Positions 1 through 6,312 of a stretch of DNA of 6,413 bases are shown piece by piece. The notes under the pieces were generated by a model. That model saw nothing but the letters and a program-made list of their open reading frames with translations. It was not told where the DNA came from and did not search any database. Source of the stretch: Desulfobacteraceae bacterium (GTDB lineage: Bacteria; Desulfobacterota; Desulfobacteria; Desulfobacterales; ETH-SRB1); contig JABMRH010000145.1 in NCBI GenBank assembly GCA_013202725.1, positions 1 through 6,413 of the forward strand, written 5' to 3'. Positions within the stretch are counted from its first letter, which is position 1; each line of letters begins with the position of its first letter. The translations under genes and the position numbers were made by a program.

Positions 1-1235
1 AAGTCCCTGGCAAAACCAAGACCATAGCGGTTTATCTCAAGGGATCGGATTGCTTTTTGAAACGCCTCCTTGTAGTTTTTCCCGATGCTCATGGCTTCGC
101 CAACGGCGCGCATCTGGGTTCCAAGCTTATCCTCAACACCTTTAAATTTTTCAAAAGCCCATCTGGCGAATTTTACTACCACATAATCACCGGAAGGTGT
201 ATATTTCTCAAGGGTGCCGTCACGCCAATAGGGAATTTCATCCAGAGTAAGACCACAGGCCAGCATGGCAGAAATAAAGGCGATCGGAAAACCGGTTGCC
301 TTGGACGCCAGGGCGGACGACCTGGAAGTTCTCGGGTTAATCTCGATAACAACAACCTGGTCTGTCTTGGGATCATGGGCGAATTGAATGTTTGTGCCGC
401 CGATAACTTCAATCGCTTCGACAATGTCATAAGAGTATTTCTCAAGACGCTTTTGCAGCTTGGAATCAATGGTCATCATCGGCGCCGTACAAAAAGAATC
501 ACCGGTATGAACACCCATGGCATCGACATTTTCGATAAAGCAAACAGTAACCATCTGATTTTTACCGTCCCGCACGACTTCCAGTTCAAGCTCTTCCCAT
601 CCCAGGACCGATTCTTCAACCAGAGCCTGATTTACAAGGCTTTCAGACAAACCCCGCGCAGCGATGGTGCGAAGTTCTTCAACATTATACACCAGACCGC
701 CGCCGGTGCCGCCCATTGTATAAGCCGGACGAATCACAACAGGGTAACCCAGTTCTGCGGCGACTTTTTCAGCGTCTTCAACTTTGTTTACCGTTTGACT
801 CTTCGGCATTTCAATGCCGAGCTGCTCCATGGTTTCTTTGAAGGCCGTGCGATCTTCTCCCCGCTTAATAGCATCGACAGTTACACCGATGACCTTTACA
901 TTGTATTCATCCAGAACACCTGCCTGCGCCAGTTCAGATGATAAATTCAGGGCGGACTGGCCCCCTAAATTCGGCAGCAGGGCATCCGGCCGTTCTGTTT
1001 TGATAATATCTGTTAATACTTTAAGATTAAGGGGTTCGATATATGTAACATCAGCCGTGCCCGGATCTGTCATGATTGTTGCAGGATTAGAGTTCACCAG
1101 AACGATTTCATAACCGAGAGAACGCAGAGCTTTGCAGGCCTGAGTGCCGGAATAATCGAATTCGCATGCCTGGCCAATGATGATAGGGCCTGAACCGATG
1201 ATGAGCACCTTTTTTATGTCGTCGCGTTTTGGCAT
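1..1235 (-). CDS. carB: Carbamoyl-phosphate synthase large subunit (N-terminal part, truncated by window edge)
   Basis: This is the ammonia- and ATP-using subunit of carbamoyl-phosphate synthetase, which makes carbamoyl phosphate for pyrimidines and arginine in the cytosol, normally with ammonia from the CarA glutaminase. The frame is open without interruption for 411 codons and runs off the left edge; the family is about 1070 residues, so only the carboxyphosphate half is visible. The N-terminus MPKRDDIKKVLIIGSGP and the first ATP-grasp domain are clear. Residues equivalent to the E. coli active site are present: R129, R169 (in VIRPAYTMGGTGGG), E215, Q284, E298 and N300 (in EINPRTSRSSALASKATG). 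The start ATG at 1233-1235 has an AAAGGGG Shine-Dalgarno around 1242-1248. It lies 135 bp downstream of purF, separated by a palindromic element. No carA is visible. No frameshift or missing residue was seen. Confidence 0.97.
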   Translation of the reverse strand, partial: MPKRDDIKKVLIIGSGPIIIGQACEFDYSGTQACKALRSLGYEIVLVNSNPATIMTDPGTADVTYIEPLNLKVLTDIIKTERPDALLPNLGGQSALNLSSELAQAGVLDEYNVKVIGVTVDAIKRGEDRTAFKETMEQLGIEMPKSQTVNKVEDAEKVAAELGYPVVIRPAYTMGGTGGGLVYNVEELRTIAARGLSESLVNQALVEESVLGWEELELEVVRDGKNQMVTVCFIENVDAMGVHTGDSFCTAPMMTIDSKLQKRLEKYSYDIVEAIEVIGGTNIQFAHDPKTDQVVVIEINPRTSRSSALASKATGFPIAFISAMLACGLTLDEIPYWRDGTLEKYTPSGDYVVVKFARWAFEKFKGVEDKLGTQMRAVGEAMSIGKNYKEAFQKAIRSLEINRYGLGFARD

Positions 1236-1241
1236 CAAAAA

Positions 1242-1248
1242 CCCCTTT
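1242..1248 (-). promoter_or_regulatory. Ribosome-binding site of carB
   Basis: The minus strand reads AAAGGGG here, six nucleotides before the carB ATG, followed by a T-rich spacer. It supports the MPKRDD start. It lies just outside the palindrome, on the carB side. Confidence 0.6.
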
Positions 1249-1252
1249 CTAT

Positions 1253-1371
1253 AGATTTTCAGATAATTAATTTCACAAGGATAGAAGGAAAAATCCGAGT
1301 AAGTCGTACTAAGTTGTACGTCGTCGAGGATTTTGACTGATAACGCAATGAAATTATTTATCTGGAAATCT
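1253..1371. repeat. 119-bp palindromic intergenic element (MITE/REP-like)
   Basis: The outer arms 1253-1275 and 1349-1371 are inverted copies matching at 21 of 23 positions. An inner pair, AAAATCC at 1290-1296 and GGATTTT at 1328-1334, shares the same axis. So does a central stem, CGTAC at 1305-1309 with GTACG at 1316-1320 around a six-base loop. All pairs centre on about position 1312, so the whole unit could fold as one long imperfect hairpin. A TAT trinucleotide flanks both ends (1250-1252 and 1372-1374), which could be a short target duplication or chance. It fills almost the whole purF-carB gap, and its right arm touches the purF stop codon. It carries no ORF, so it would be a non-autonomous element. 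It may stabilise or attenuate the purF-carB transcript. Confidence 0.75.
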
Positions 1372-2777
1372 TATTTAAAATAACTGGATCCGTCCCAGCA
1401 ATGGGTGCATAATTTATTTTTTGGCAGACCCACGGCCTTCACAAGGTCTTCCAGTTTTTGAAATCGTAACGAGGTAAGCTTTAATCTTTTTCTTATTGTG
1501 TCTATCATTGCCATATTTCTTTCTGATCCAGCCAAAGCATATTCATCCAGAAACTTATCATCACTTCCTTCAAGTTCTTTAATCGCTTTTCGGCCGGCAA
1601 GATCGAGTGTTGATCGGGATGTTGAAAAATTGAGGAAGTCGCACGGATAAATTAAAACCGGGCAGGCCGGGCGCATGTGCACCTCCAGCGCTCCGTAATC
1701 AAATAATATTTGAACATTATCCTGCAACTGGGTGCCCCTGACAATTGAATCTTCACAAAAAAGAATCTTCTTGCCTTCTATTATAGATCTAACCGGAATC
1801 AGCTTCATTTTTGCAACAAGATCTCTTCTGCGTTGACTGTGCGGCATAAAGCTTCTGGGCCAGGTTGGTGTATATTTAACAAAGGGACGTTTATACGGAA
1901 TTTTCTTTTTATTTGCATAGCCAATTGCGTGAGCAATTCCCGAATCCGGTATTCCTGTAACAAAATCTACTTTTGTTTCGTCATTTTCTGCAAGGGAGTA
2001 TCCACACCTGTACCTGACCGACTCCACGTTGATTTCCTCGTAATCAGAGGCTGGATAACCGTAATAGACCCACAGAAAAGCGCATATTTGCATTTTCCTT
2101 TCCGGCTTTCTTCTCTGCTCATATCCATCCGGCGTCAGGAAAACAATTTCGCCCGGCCCAAGATGTTTTTCAATATTATATCCAAGGTTAGGAAATGCGC
2201 ATGTTTCTGAGGATGCTGCATAAGCGCCTTCTTTCTTTCCAATGGCAACAGGTGTTCTCCCCAATCTGTCCCGTGCGGCAAAAATTCCGTTTTCAGTAAG
2301 CAAAAGCATTGAACATGAACCTTGAATAAGTTGTTGAGCATTTTCAATTCCCTCTTCAAAGGATCCTTTTTCAGAAATTAACATTGCAGTTAGTTCCGTC
2401 GGGTTTGTCACGCCGCCGCTGGTCTCGGAAAAATGCATTTTTTTTGCAAATTCTTTCCTGGCCAGTTCCTCAATATTGTTGATTTTCCCAACTGTAACAA
2501 TTGCGAATGTTCCCAAATGGGACCCGATAATAAGCGGCTGAGAATCGTTGTCACTGATAACTCCGATACCCTTGTTTCCCTTTAATGCCGGAAGATCAGA
2601 CTCAAACTTGGACCGGAAATAGTCGTTTTCAATGTTATGGATAGATCTTGTAAATCCTTTAGAATTTTTAACAGCCATGCCACCCCGTTTTGTGCCGAGA
2701 TGAGAATGATAATCGGTTCCGTAAAACAGATCATTGACACAATCTTCTTTTGAAACAGTTCCAAATAAACCACCCAT
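1371..2777 (-). CDS. purF: PurF-type amidophosphoribosyltransferase with a degenerate glutaminase domain
   Basis: Classical PurF converts PRPP and glutamine to 5-phosphoribosylamine, the first step of purine synthesis. This 468-residue protein has the right length and both domains: Ntn-hydrolase fold about 1-225, phosphoribosyltransferase about 230-468. The PRTase half is well kept: the PRPP loop EDSIVRGTQ (342-350), GIPDSG (275-280) and the flexible-loop region about 300-330 (KYTPTWPRSFMP). C232, C379, C457 and C460 align with the [4Fe-4S] ligands of Bacillus subtilis PurF. The glutaminase half is changed: the protein starts MGGLFG instead of MCG, so the nucleophile is Gly, and the E. coli glutamine-site residues R73, N101 and D127 align with S75, V96 and P126. 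From memory, a clade with the same MGG start exists in Bacteroides and Clostridia, so this is probably not a local mutation. The ATG at 2775-2777 follows an AAAAAGGGG site. The substrate may be free ammonia or another partner's ammonia. Confidence 0.9.
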   Translation of the reverse strand: MGGLFGTVSKEDCVNDLFYGTDYHSHLGTKRGGMAVKNSKGFTRSIHNIENDYFRSKFESDLPALKGNKGIGVISDNDSQPLIIGSHLGTFAIVTVGKINNIEELARKEFAKKMHFSETSGGVTNPTELTAMLISEKGSFEEGIENAQQLIQGSCSMLLLTENGIFAARDRLGRTPVAIGKKEGAYAASSETCAFPNLGYNIEKHLGPGEIVFLTPDGYEQRRKPERKMQICAFLWVYYGYPASDYEEINVESVRYRCGYSLAENDETKVDFVTGIPDSGIAHAIGYANKKKIPYKRPFVKYTPTWPRSFMPHSQRRRDLVAKMKLIPVRSIIEGKKILFCEDSIVRGTQLQDNVQILFDYGALEVHMRPACPVLIYPCDFLNFSTSRSTLDLAGRKAIKELEGSDDKFLDEYALAGSERNMAMIDTIRKRLKLTSLRFQKLEDLVKAVGLPKNKLCTHCWDGSSYFK

Positions 2778-2786
2778 GACGGATAA

Positions 2787-2795
2787 CCCCTTTTT
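2787..2795 (-). promoter_or_regulatory. Ribosome-binding site of purF
   Basis: The minus strand reads AAAAAGGGG, nine nucleotides before the ATG. It fixes the start at MGGLFG, which matters because it shows that the missing Cys-2 is not a mis-chosen start. No upstream in-frame extension with a Cys-Gly motif is needed or seen. Confidence 0.65.
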
Positions 2796-2812
2796 CTACC
2801 TGTTCAGATCGC

Positions 2813-2843
2813 GAGACCTTTAAAAAATGCTCAATAAGGTCTC
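2813..2843 (-). promoter_or_regulatory. Stem-loop in the purF leader
   Basis: A perfect 8-bp inverted repeat, GAGACCTT at 2813-2820 and AAGGTCTC at 2836-2843, encloses a 15-base A/T-rich loop. It sits between the candidate promoter and the purF ribosome-binding site. No U-tract follows it on the minus strand, so it does not look like a factor-independent terminator. It could be a leader regulatory hairpin or part of a larger fold; I do not recognise a known riboswitch here. Confidence 0.4.
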
Positions 2844-2893
2844 ATCGCAGCTTTGTTTAATCAGACACGGTAAATCCCAAAAAAGAATTTTTA

Positions 2894-2923
2894 CTTAAAG
2901 CATAGATAACACTTTTGTGTCAA
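2894..2923 (-). promoter_or_regulatory. Candidate sigma-70-type promoter for purF-carB
   Basis: On the minus strand a perfect TTGACA -35 box (2918-2923) is followed after 18 bases by TTTAAG (2894-2899), a 4/6 match to the -10 consensus. It lies just after the ychF-like stop codon. Transcription would start near 2887, giving a leader of about 110 nucleotides that includes the stem-loop. This suggests purF and carB form their own transcription unit, although read-through from upstream remains possible. Confidence 0.45.
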
Positions 2924-2940
2924 TTTTTCTGTATTGCACA

Positions 2941-3969
2941 TCAAACATTAAAGCGAAAGTTAATTATATCCCCATCCTGCACCTCGTAGGTTTTACCCTC
3001 GAGCCTTACAGTGCCCTTTTTTCTTGCTTCATGATATGTGCCGGCATTTATCAAATCATCATACAAAACCACCTCTGCGCGTATGAATCCTTTTTTTATG
3101 TCTGTATGGATAACGCCTGCCGCATCAACGGCCTGAGTTCCTTTATTTATTGTCCATGCTTTCACCTCATCTTCACCAACTGTAAAAAATGATATAAGTC
3201 CCTGGAGTTCGTATGACCGGCTGATCACCCTGTCCATGGCAGATGCGGTAATATTAAATTCGGAAAGAAAGTCTTCTGTCTCTTCGTCGGATATATGGGC
3301 AAGTTCCTGTTCTAATTTGCCCCTTATTATCATGCAACTCTCCTTAGAAGTTATATCTTTCAGATTAGGCAGGCTGTCATCATCGTCTTCGTTATTAAAG
3401 AGAACAAGCATGGGGTTGGCTGAAACAAAGGCAAATCCTTTAAGAGCAGGCGCAGAAGCAAAATCCGGATTTTTTCTAAGAGGGATTTCGTTTTCGAGAT
3501 TTTTCTGGCATTCAGTTAAAAGAGCAACCTCTTCCTGGTCGATTTTTTTGTGCCTTTGTTTTTCTAATTCAATCCGTTCAAGGCGCTTTTCCACAACAAC
3601 AAGATCGGCAAGAATCATTTCCTGATCAAGATTGAAAAAATCGTTGTATGGATCATGGTTTTCAAAACCATATCCGCCGAAATTACGCACCACATGTATC
3701 AAGGCATCGCAATCTCTTACTTCATTCCAGACATTATAATCTTTTGCCGGTTCTTTGCCCTGTCCTTGAAATCCTGGAAGAAAGTATGCAACCTGAGCAT
3801 AAATAGTTTTTTTGGGTTTATACATATTGCTTAATATGTCAACACGTTTATCAGGCACCTTGATTGTGCCTATACGGGTTTCCCCCTTATGCCCCGTTAT
3901 ATTGTGGGTTAATGCTTCAAATATAGTTGTTTTCCCTGATCCGGGAAGACCGATAATCCCTATTTTCAT
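2941..3969 (-). CDS. Divergent YchF/Obg-family P-loop NTPase with C-terminal TGS domain
   Basis: The 342-residue protein opens with a Walker A motif GLPGSGKTT (7-15). It continues with a switch-like stretch RIGTIKVPDKRVDIL, the YchF hallmark CDALIHVVRNF (87-97), a charged helical arm about 115-165, and a TGS domain over the last 80 or so residues (AAGVIHTDIKKGFIRAEVV, then GKTYEVQDGDIINFRF). The C-terminal third matches YchF closely. It differs from canonical YchF (about 363 residues, P-loop GLPNVGKST): the P-loop is GSGKTT, the DxxG position reads FLPG (63-66) with no Asp, and the NxxE ATP-specificity motif appears as NNED (192-195). YchF proteins bind ribosomes and hydrolyse ATP in translation and stress responses; whether this paralogue does so is unknown. 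It has a good ribosome-binding site (AAAAAGGA) and follows the deacetylase gene by 35 bp, so it is probably in the same operon. It may coexist with a standard YchF elsewhere. Confidence 0.88.
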   Translation of the reverse strand: MKIGIIGLPGSGKTTIFEALTHNITGHKGETRIGTIKVPDKRVDILSNMYKPKKTIYAQVAYFLPGFQGQGKEPAKDYNVWNEVRDCDALIHVVRNFGGYGFENHDPYNDFFNLDQEMILADLVVVEKRLERIELEKQRHKKIDQEEVALLTECQKNLENEIPLRKNPDFASAPALKGFAFVSANPMLVLFNNEDDDDSLPNLKDITSKESCMIIRGKLEQELAHISDEETEDFLSEFNITASAMDRVISRSYELQGLISFFTVGEDEVKAWTINKGTQAVDAAGVIHTDIKKGFIRAEVVLYDDLINAGTYHEARKKGTVRLEGKTYEVQDGDIINFRFNV

Positions 3970-3976
3970 TATTTAA

Positions 3977-3984
3977 TCCTTTTT
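3977..3984 (-). promoter_or_regulatory. Ribosome-binding site of the YchF-like gene
   Basis: The minus strand reads AAAAAGGA, seven nucleotides before the ATG at 3967-3969. The 35-bp gap to the preceding gene has no obvious terminator, which is consistent with co-transcription. Confidence 0.55.
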
Positions 3985-4004
3985 GCAGGTGATTGGTATT
4001 CGGG

Positions 4005-4952
4005 CTAATTAATGATCTGCACAACACTTGAGGCCGGAACAAGGCGCACCTTTTTTTGAAGTTCGGGGAGTTCTTCAAGAAAAACCTCATATGTTACTTC
4101 ATGCGGATGCGCAATTCCTACGGCTGTGCCATGAATTTCGGCAATGCGAATCAATTCTTTTATTTGCCTGCGAATAAAGTCAGGTTCCTGCACATGATCA
4201 AGAAAGACATCCCGTTGAGCAAAAGGAATCTGAAGCAGACGAGCCGAGGGTTTGCAAATGCTTTCAGGTGTTGTGCGACTATCAACAAAAAAGAGTCCCC
4301 TTTTTTTCAGCACGGAAAAGATTTGATACATCTGGGTGGATTCGGTTGTCATTTTTGAACCCATATGGTTGTTGACCCCTTTAATTAAAGGAACGGCATC
4401 AAGGCTTTTATTGAGCTGATCGATAAGTTCATCAGGAGACATAGATGTAAGTAAAGCGTCCGGCCCTGGGTCAACCTCAGGATATTCATCAGGCTCCATT
4501 GGCATGTGAAGCATAATTTCAAACCCTTTTGCATGGGCTTTTCTGACAATTCTTTGCTGAAAAGGGCTGCAGGGAAACACGGAAAAGGTAAGCACGGCAT
4601 CAAGGCTTAAAAATTTTTCAGTAACCCTTCGTTCATATCCAATATCATCTATAATAATTGCCACTTTTGGCAGACCTTTTGGCATAGGCTTTGGTTTATA
4701 ATCCGGTTTACGTAAGACCTTGTCCTCTTTGGGATATATTTCAAAGACAGGTATTTTAAAAGTTTGCTTTTTTTTGGCCGGCTGCACAGGTTGTTTGCGC
4801 AACAATAAGTGATGCGCCAGAAAACCGGCGACAAGCACCAGCAGCACCAACAGAGACAGCCCTGCAATCGCCTTTTTTAAATAGGTTTTTTTAGCTTTAT
4901 CCCTGCTGGAAAATATTTTGTTTTGTTTTGTTTTCTTTCTTTTTATCGTCAT
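4005..4952 (-). CDS. Divergent polysaccharide deacetylase family protein (YibQ/DUF610), membrane-anchored
   Basis: This 315-residue protein belongs to the divergent polysaccharide deacetylase family (COG2861, E. coli YibQ). A Lys-rich N-terminus (residues 1-27) is followed by one hydrophobic segment of about 29-50 and a Pro/Lys-rich linker of about 52-95, the pattern of an inner-membrane protein whose domain faces the periplasm. The catalytic-type domain carries the family blocks IIIDDIG (99-105), MLHMPMEP (147-154), NNHMGS (194-199), DSRTTP (224-229) and GIAHPH (279-284). The paired Asp and the His residues are the expected metal-site candidates of NodB-like folds. The substrate is unproven; a peptidoglycan or other envelope glycan is likely. 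The ATG (4950-4952) immediately follows the TAA of the protease gene with no spacing, indicating translational coupling. In many proteobacteria this gene neighbours envC-like and ctp genes. Confidence 0.92.
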   Translation of the reverse strand: MTIKRKKTKQNKIFSSRDKAKKTYLKKAIAGLSLLVLLVLVAGFLAHHLLLRKQPVQPAKKKQTFKIPVFEIYPKEDKVLRKPDYKPKPMPKGLPKVAIIIDDIGYERRVTEKFLSLDAVLTFSVFPCSPFQQRIVRKAHAKGFEIMLHMPMEPDEYPEVDPGPDALLTSMSPDELIDQLNKSLDAVPLIKGVNNHMGSKMTTESTQMYQIFSVLKKRGLFFVDSRTTPESICKPSARLLQIPFAQRDVFLDHVQEPDFIRRQIKELIRIAEIHGTAVGIAHPHEVTYEVFLEELPELQKKVRLVPASSVVQIIN

Positions 4953-6296
4953 TTAACCGCTTAAAATAGTATAACTTCTAAGGATATCAAGAGCGCGCAT
5001 AACCTGGTTGTCTTCAAGCAGCCCTTCAAGCGTAAGGGATTCATGCCTGGATTTAATTTTAGGATGCTTGTGTTTCTTCCTGATATCCTCTTTTTCACCG
5101 GCATCTTTTTTTGTATCCGGCTCTGCTTCAAGATGATTTTTTAAATCCTTTTCCTTCATCAACCCCTCATCAGCCTCTTCTATGTCTATAGCTCTTTGTT
5201 TTACCTCTATATCAGGTATAATGCCCTGGGCCTGAATAGATCTTCCGCTCGGGGTATAATATCTGGCGATTGTAAATTTAAGCCCATATCCGTCTCTTAA
5301 AGCTTCTACTGTTTGAACAGATCCTTTGCCGAAAGAGGTAGTCCCGATGATAATGGCTTTTTTATGATCCTGAAGCGCGCCTGCCACAATTTCGGACGCA
5401 CTGGCGCTTCCCCCGTTAATCAGCACAACAATAGGATAGTCCCGTTTTACCTCGTTTGGATGAGCCCTGAAAATTTTTGTATGTTTTCCAAGCCGTCCTT
5501 TGATGGATACAATTTTACCCTTTTCAAGAAACAGATCCGTCGCCGAAATTGACTGGTTAAGAAGTCCGCCCGGGTTGTCTCGAAGATCGAGAACAAGCCC
5601 TTTTAAGGGAACACTGCCGGATTCAAGCTTTTCTAAGGCCAGTTTTAGCTCATCAGTTGTGTTATCCTGGAAATTGGTAATCCAGATGTATCCGTATCCG
5701 GGTTGCAAAACAAGCGACTTTACGCTTATAACCGGAATAATATCACGAATCAGCTTGAAATCTATCGGTTTTGATACTCCATTCCTTATTATTGTTATAA
5801 CTACCGGCTTTCCTTTCGGGCCTCTCATCTTCTTAACAGCTTCCCAGAGCATCATATCCTTGGTTAATTCCCCGTCTACCTTAATAATTTTATCTCCAGC
5901 CTTTATTCCTGCTTTGTAAGCAGGGGTGCCTTCGATTGGAGATATAACGGTAATAACACCTTGTTGCATGGTTATAACTATACCGATACCGCCGAATTCA
6001 CCATGGGTCCCGATCTGCAACTCTTCAAAAGCCTCAGGCGGAAGCAATGCAGAATGAGGGTCGAGGCTGCCTACCATTCCCTGAACAGCCTTTTGAATTA
6101 ATTTTTTTGTGTCAACCTCATCAACATAGTTTTTTTCAATCAGTTCAATGACATCGGAAAACAGTTTAAGCCCTTGGTATGTCTCATCGCTGCTCGCCGA
6201 AAGATCGTGGTAAAATCCGGTCCCGATCTGCCAGAATATTAAGGCGATTATCATCACGAACCAAAATTTAATGTTTTGTTTTTTCTTTATTGTCAT
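4953..6296 (-). CDS. ctpA: S41 family carboxyl-terminal processing protease
   Basis: This 447-residue serine protease cleaves proteins near their C-termini in the periplasm. In Gram-negatives such enzymes process or degrade envelope proteins, including peptidoglycan hydrolases. A short basic N-terminus precedes one hydrophobic segment (about 10-28), a signal peptide or anchor. Then come an N-terminal helical region with SLDPHSALLPPEAF (77-90), a PDZ domain about 95-185 (FGGIGIVI, GTPAYKAGIKAGDKI) and the S41 core about 190-365. The catalytic set is visible: S299 in NGGSASASEIVAG, K324 in TSFGKGSVQ and Q328, with the usual 25-residue Ser-Lys spacing. LDLRDNPGGLL (236-246) is also typical. A charged, low-complexity stretch (about 370-420) precedes a short C-terminal helix. 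AAGGAG lies seven bases before the ATG. It is the first gene of the block within view. The symbol is by family; paralogues exist. Confidence 0.96.
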   Translation of the reverse strand: MTIKKKQNIKFWFVMIIALIFWQIGTGFYHDLSASSDETYQGLKLFSDVIELIEKNYVDEVDTKKLIQKAVQGMVGSLDPHSALLPPEAFEELQIGTHGEFGGIGIVITMQQGVITVISPIEGTPAYKAGIKAGDKIIKVDGELTKDMMLWEAVKKMRGPKGKPVVITIIRNGVSKPIDFKLIRDIIPVISVKSLVLQPGYGYIWITNFQDNTTDELKLALEKLESGSVPLKGLVLDLRDNPGGLLNQSISATDLFLEKGKIVSIKGRLGKHTKIFRAHPNEVKRDYPIVVLINGGSASASEIVAGALQDHKKAIIIGTTSFGKGSVQTVEALRDGYGLKFTIARYYTPSGRSIQAQGIIPDIEVKQRAIDIEEADEGLMKEKDLKNHLEAEPDTKKDAGEKEDIRKKHKHPKIKSRHESLTLEGLLEDNQVMRALDILRSYTILSG

Positions 6297-6303
6297 ACAG
6301 TTG

Positions 6304-6309
6304 CTCCTT
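6304..6309 (-). promoter_or_regulatory. Ribosome-binding site of the S41 protease gene
   Basis: The minus strand reads AAGGAG, seven nucleotides before the ATG at 6294-6296. It is the strongest Shine-Dalgarno match in the window and supports the MTIKKK start. Confidence 0.7.
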
Positions 6310-6312
6310 AAC

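Noticed and set aside
57..941. A 294-codon open frame on the plus strand.
   Set aside because: It is antisense to carB, whose minus-strand frame is continuous, full of family motifs and preceded by a ribosome-binding site. The plus-strand product shows no recognisable domain.
1247..1282. A possible carB promoter, TTGTGA and TATAGA on the minus strand.
   Set aside because: Both boxes are 4/6 matches and the spacing is 19 bases, inside an AT-rich palindrome arm. This is not distinguishable from chance.
1253..1371. The palindrome as an ordinary factor-independent terminator of purF.
   Set aside because: It is far longer than a terminator stem, has A/T-rich outer arms and no U-tract directly after a GC-rich stem, and a second related element occurs upstream of another gene.
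1371..2777. The missing PurF catalytic Cys being due to a wrongly chosen start or a frameshift.
   Set aside because: The ribosome-binding site, spacing and alignment all place the start at MGGLFG. The frame is intact over 468 codons, and the other glutaminase residues are also replaced, so the loss is not a single error.
2778..2940. A guanine or other known purine riboswitch upstream of purF.
   Set aside because: I could not find the conserved core of the purine riboswitch or another class I know. Only one simple stem-loop is visible.
5313..5919. Overlapping plus-strand open frames opposite the S41 protease gene.
   Set aside because: They lie entirely within a clearly conserved protease gene in the opposite strand and show no ribosome-binding site or recognisable motif.
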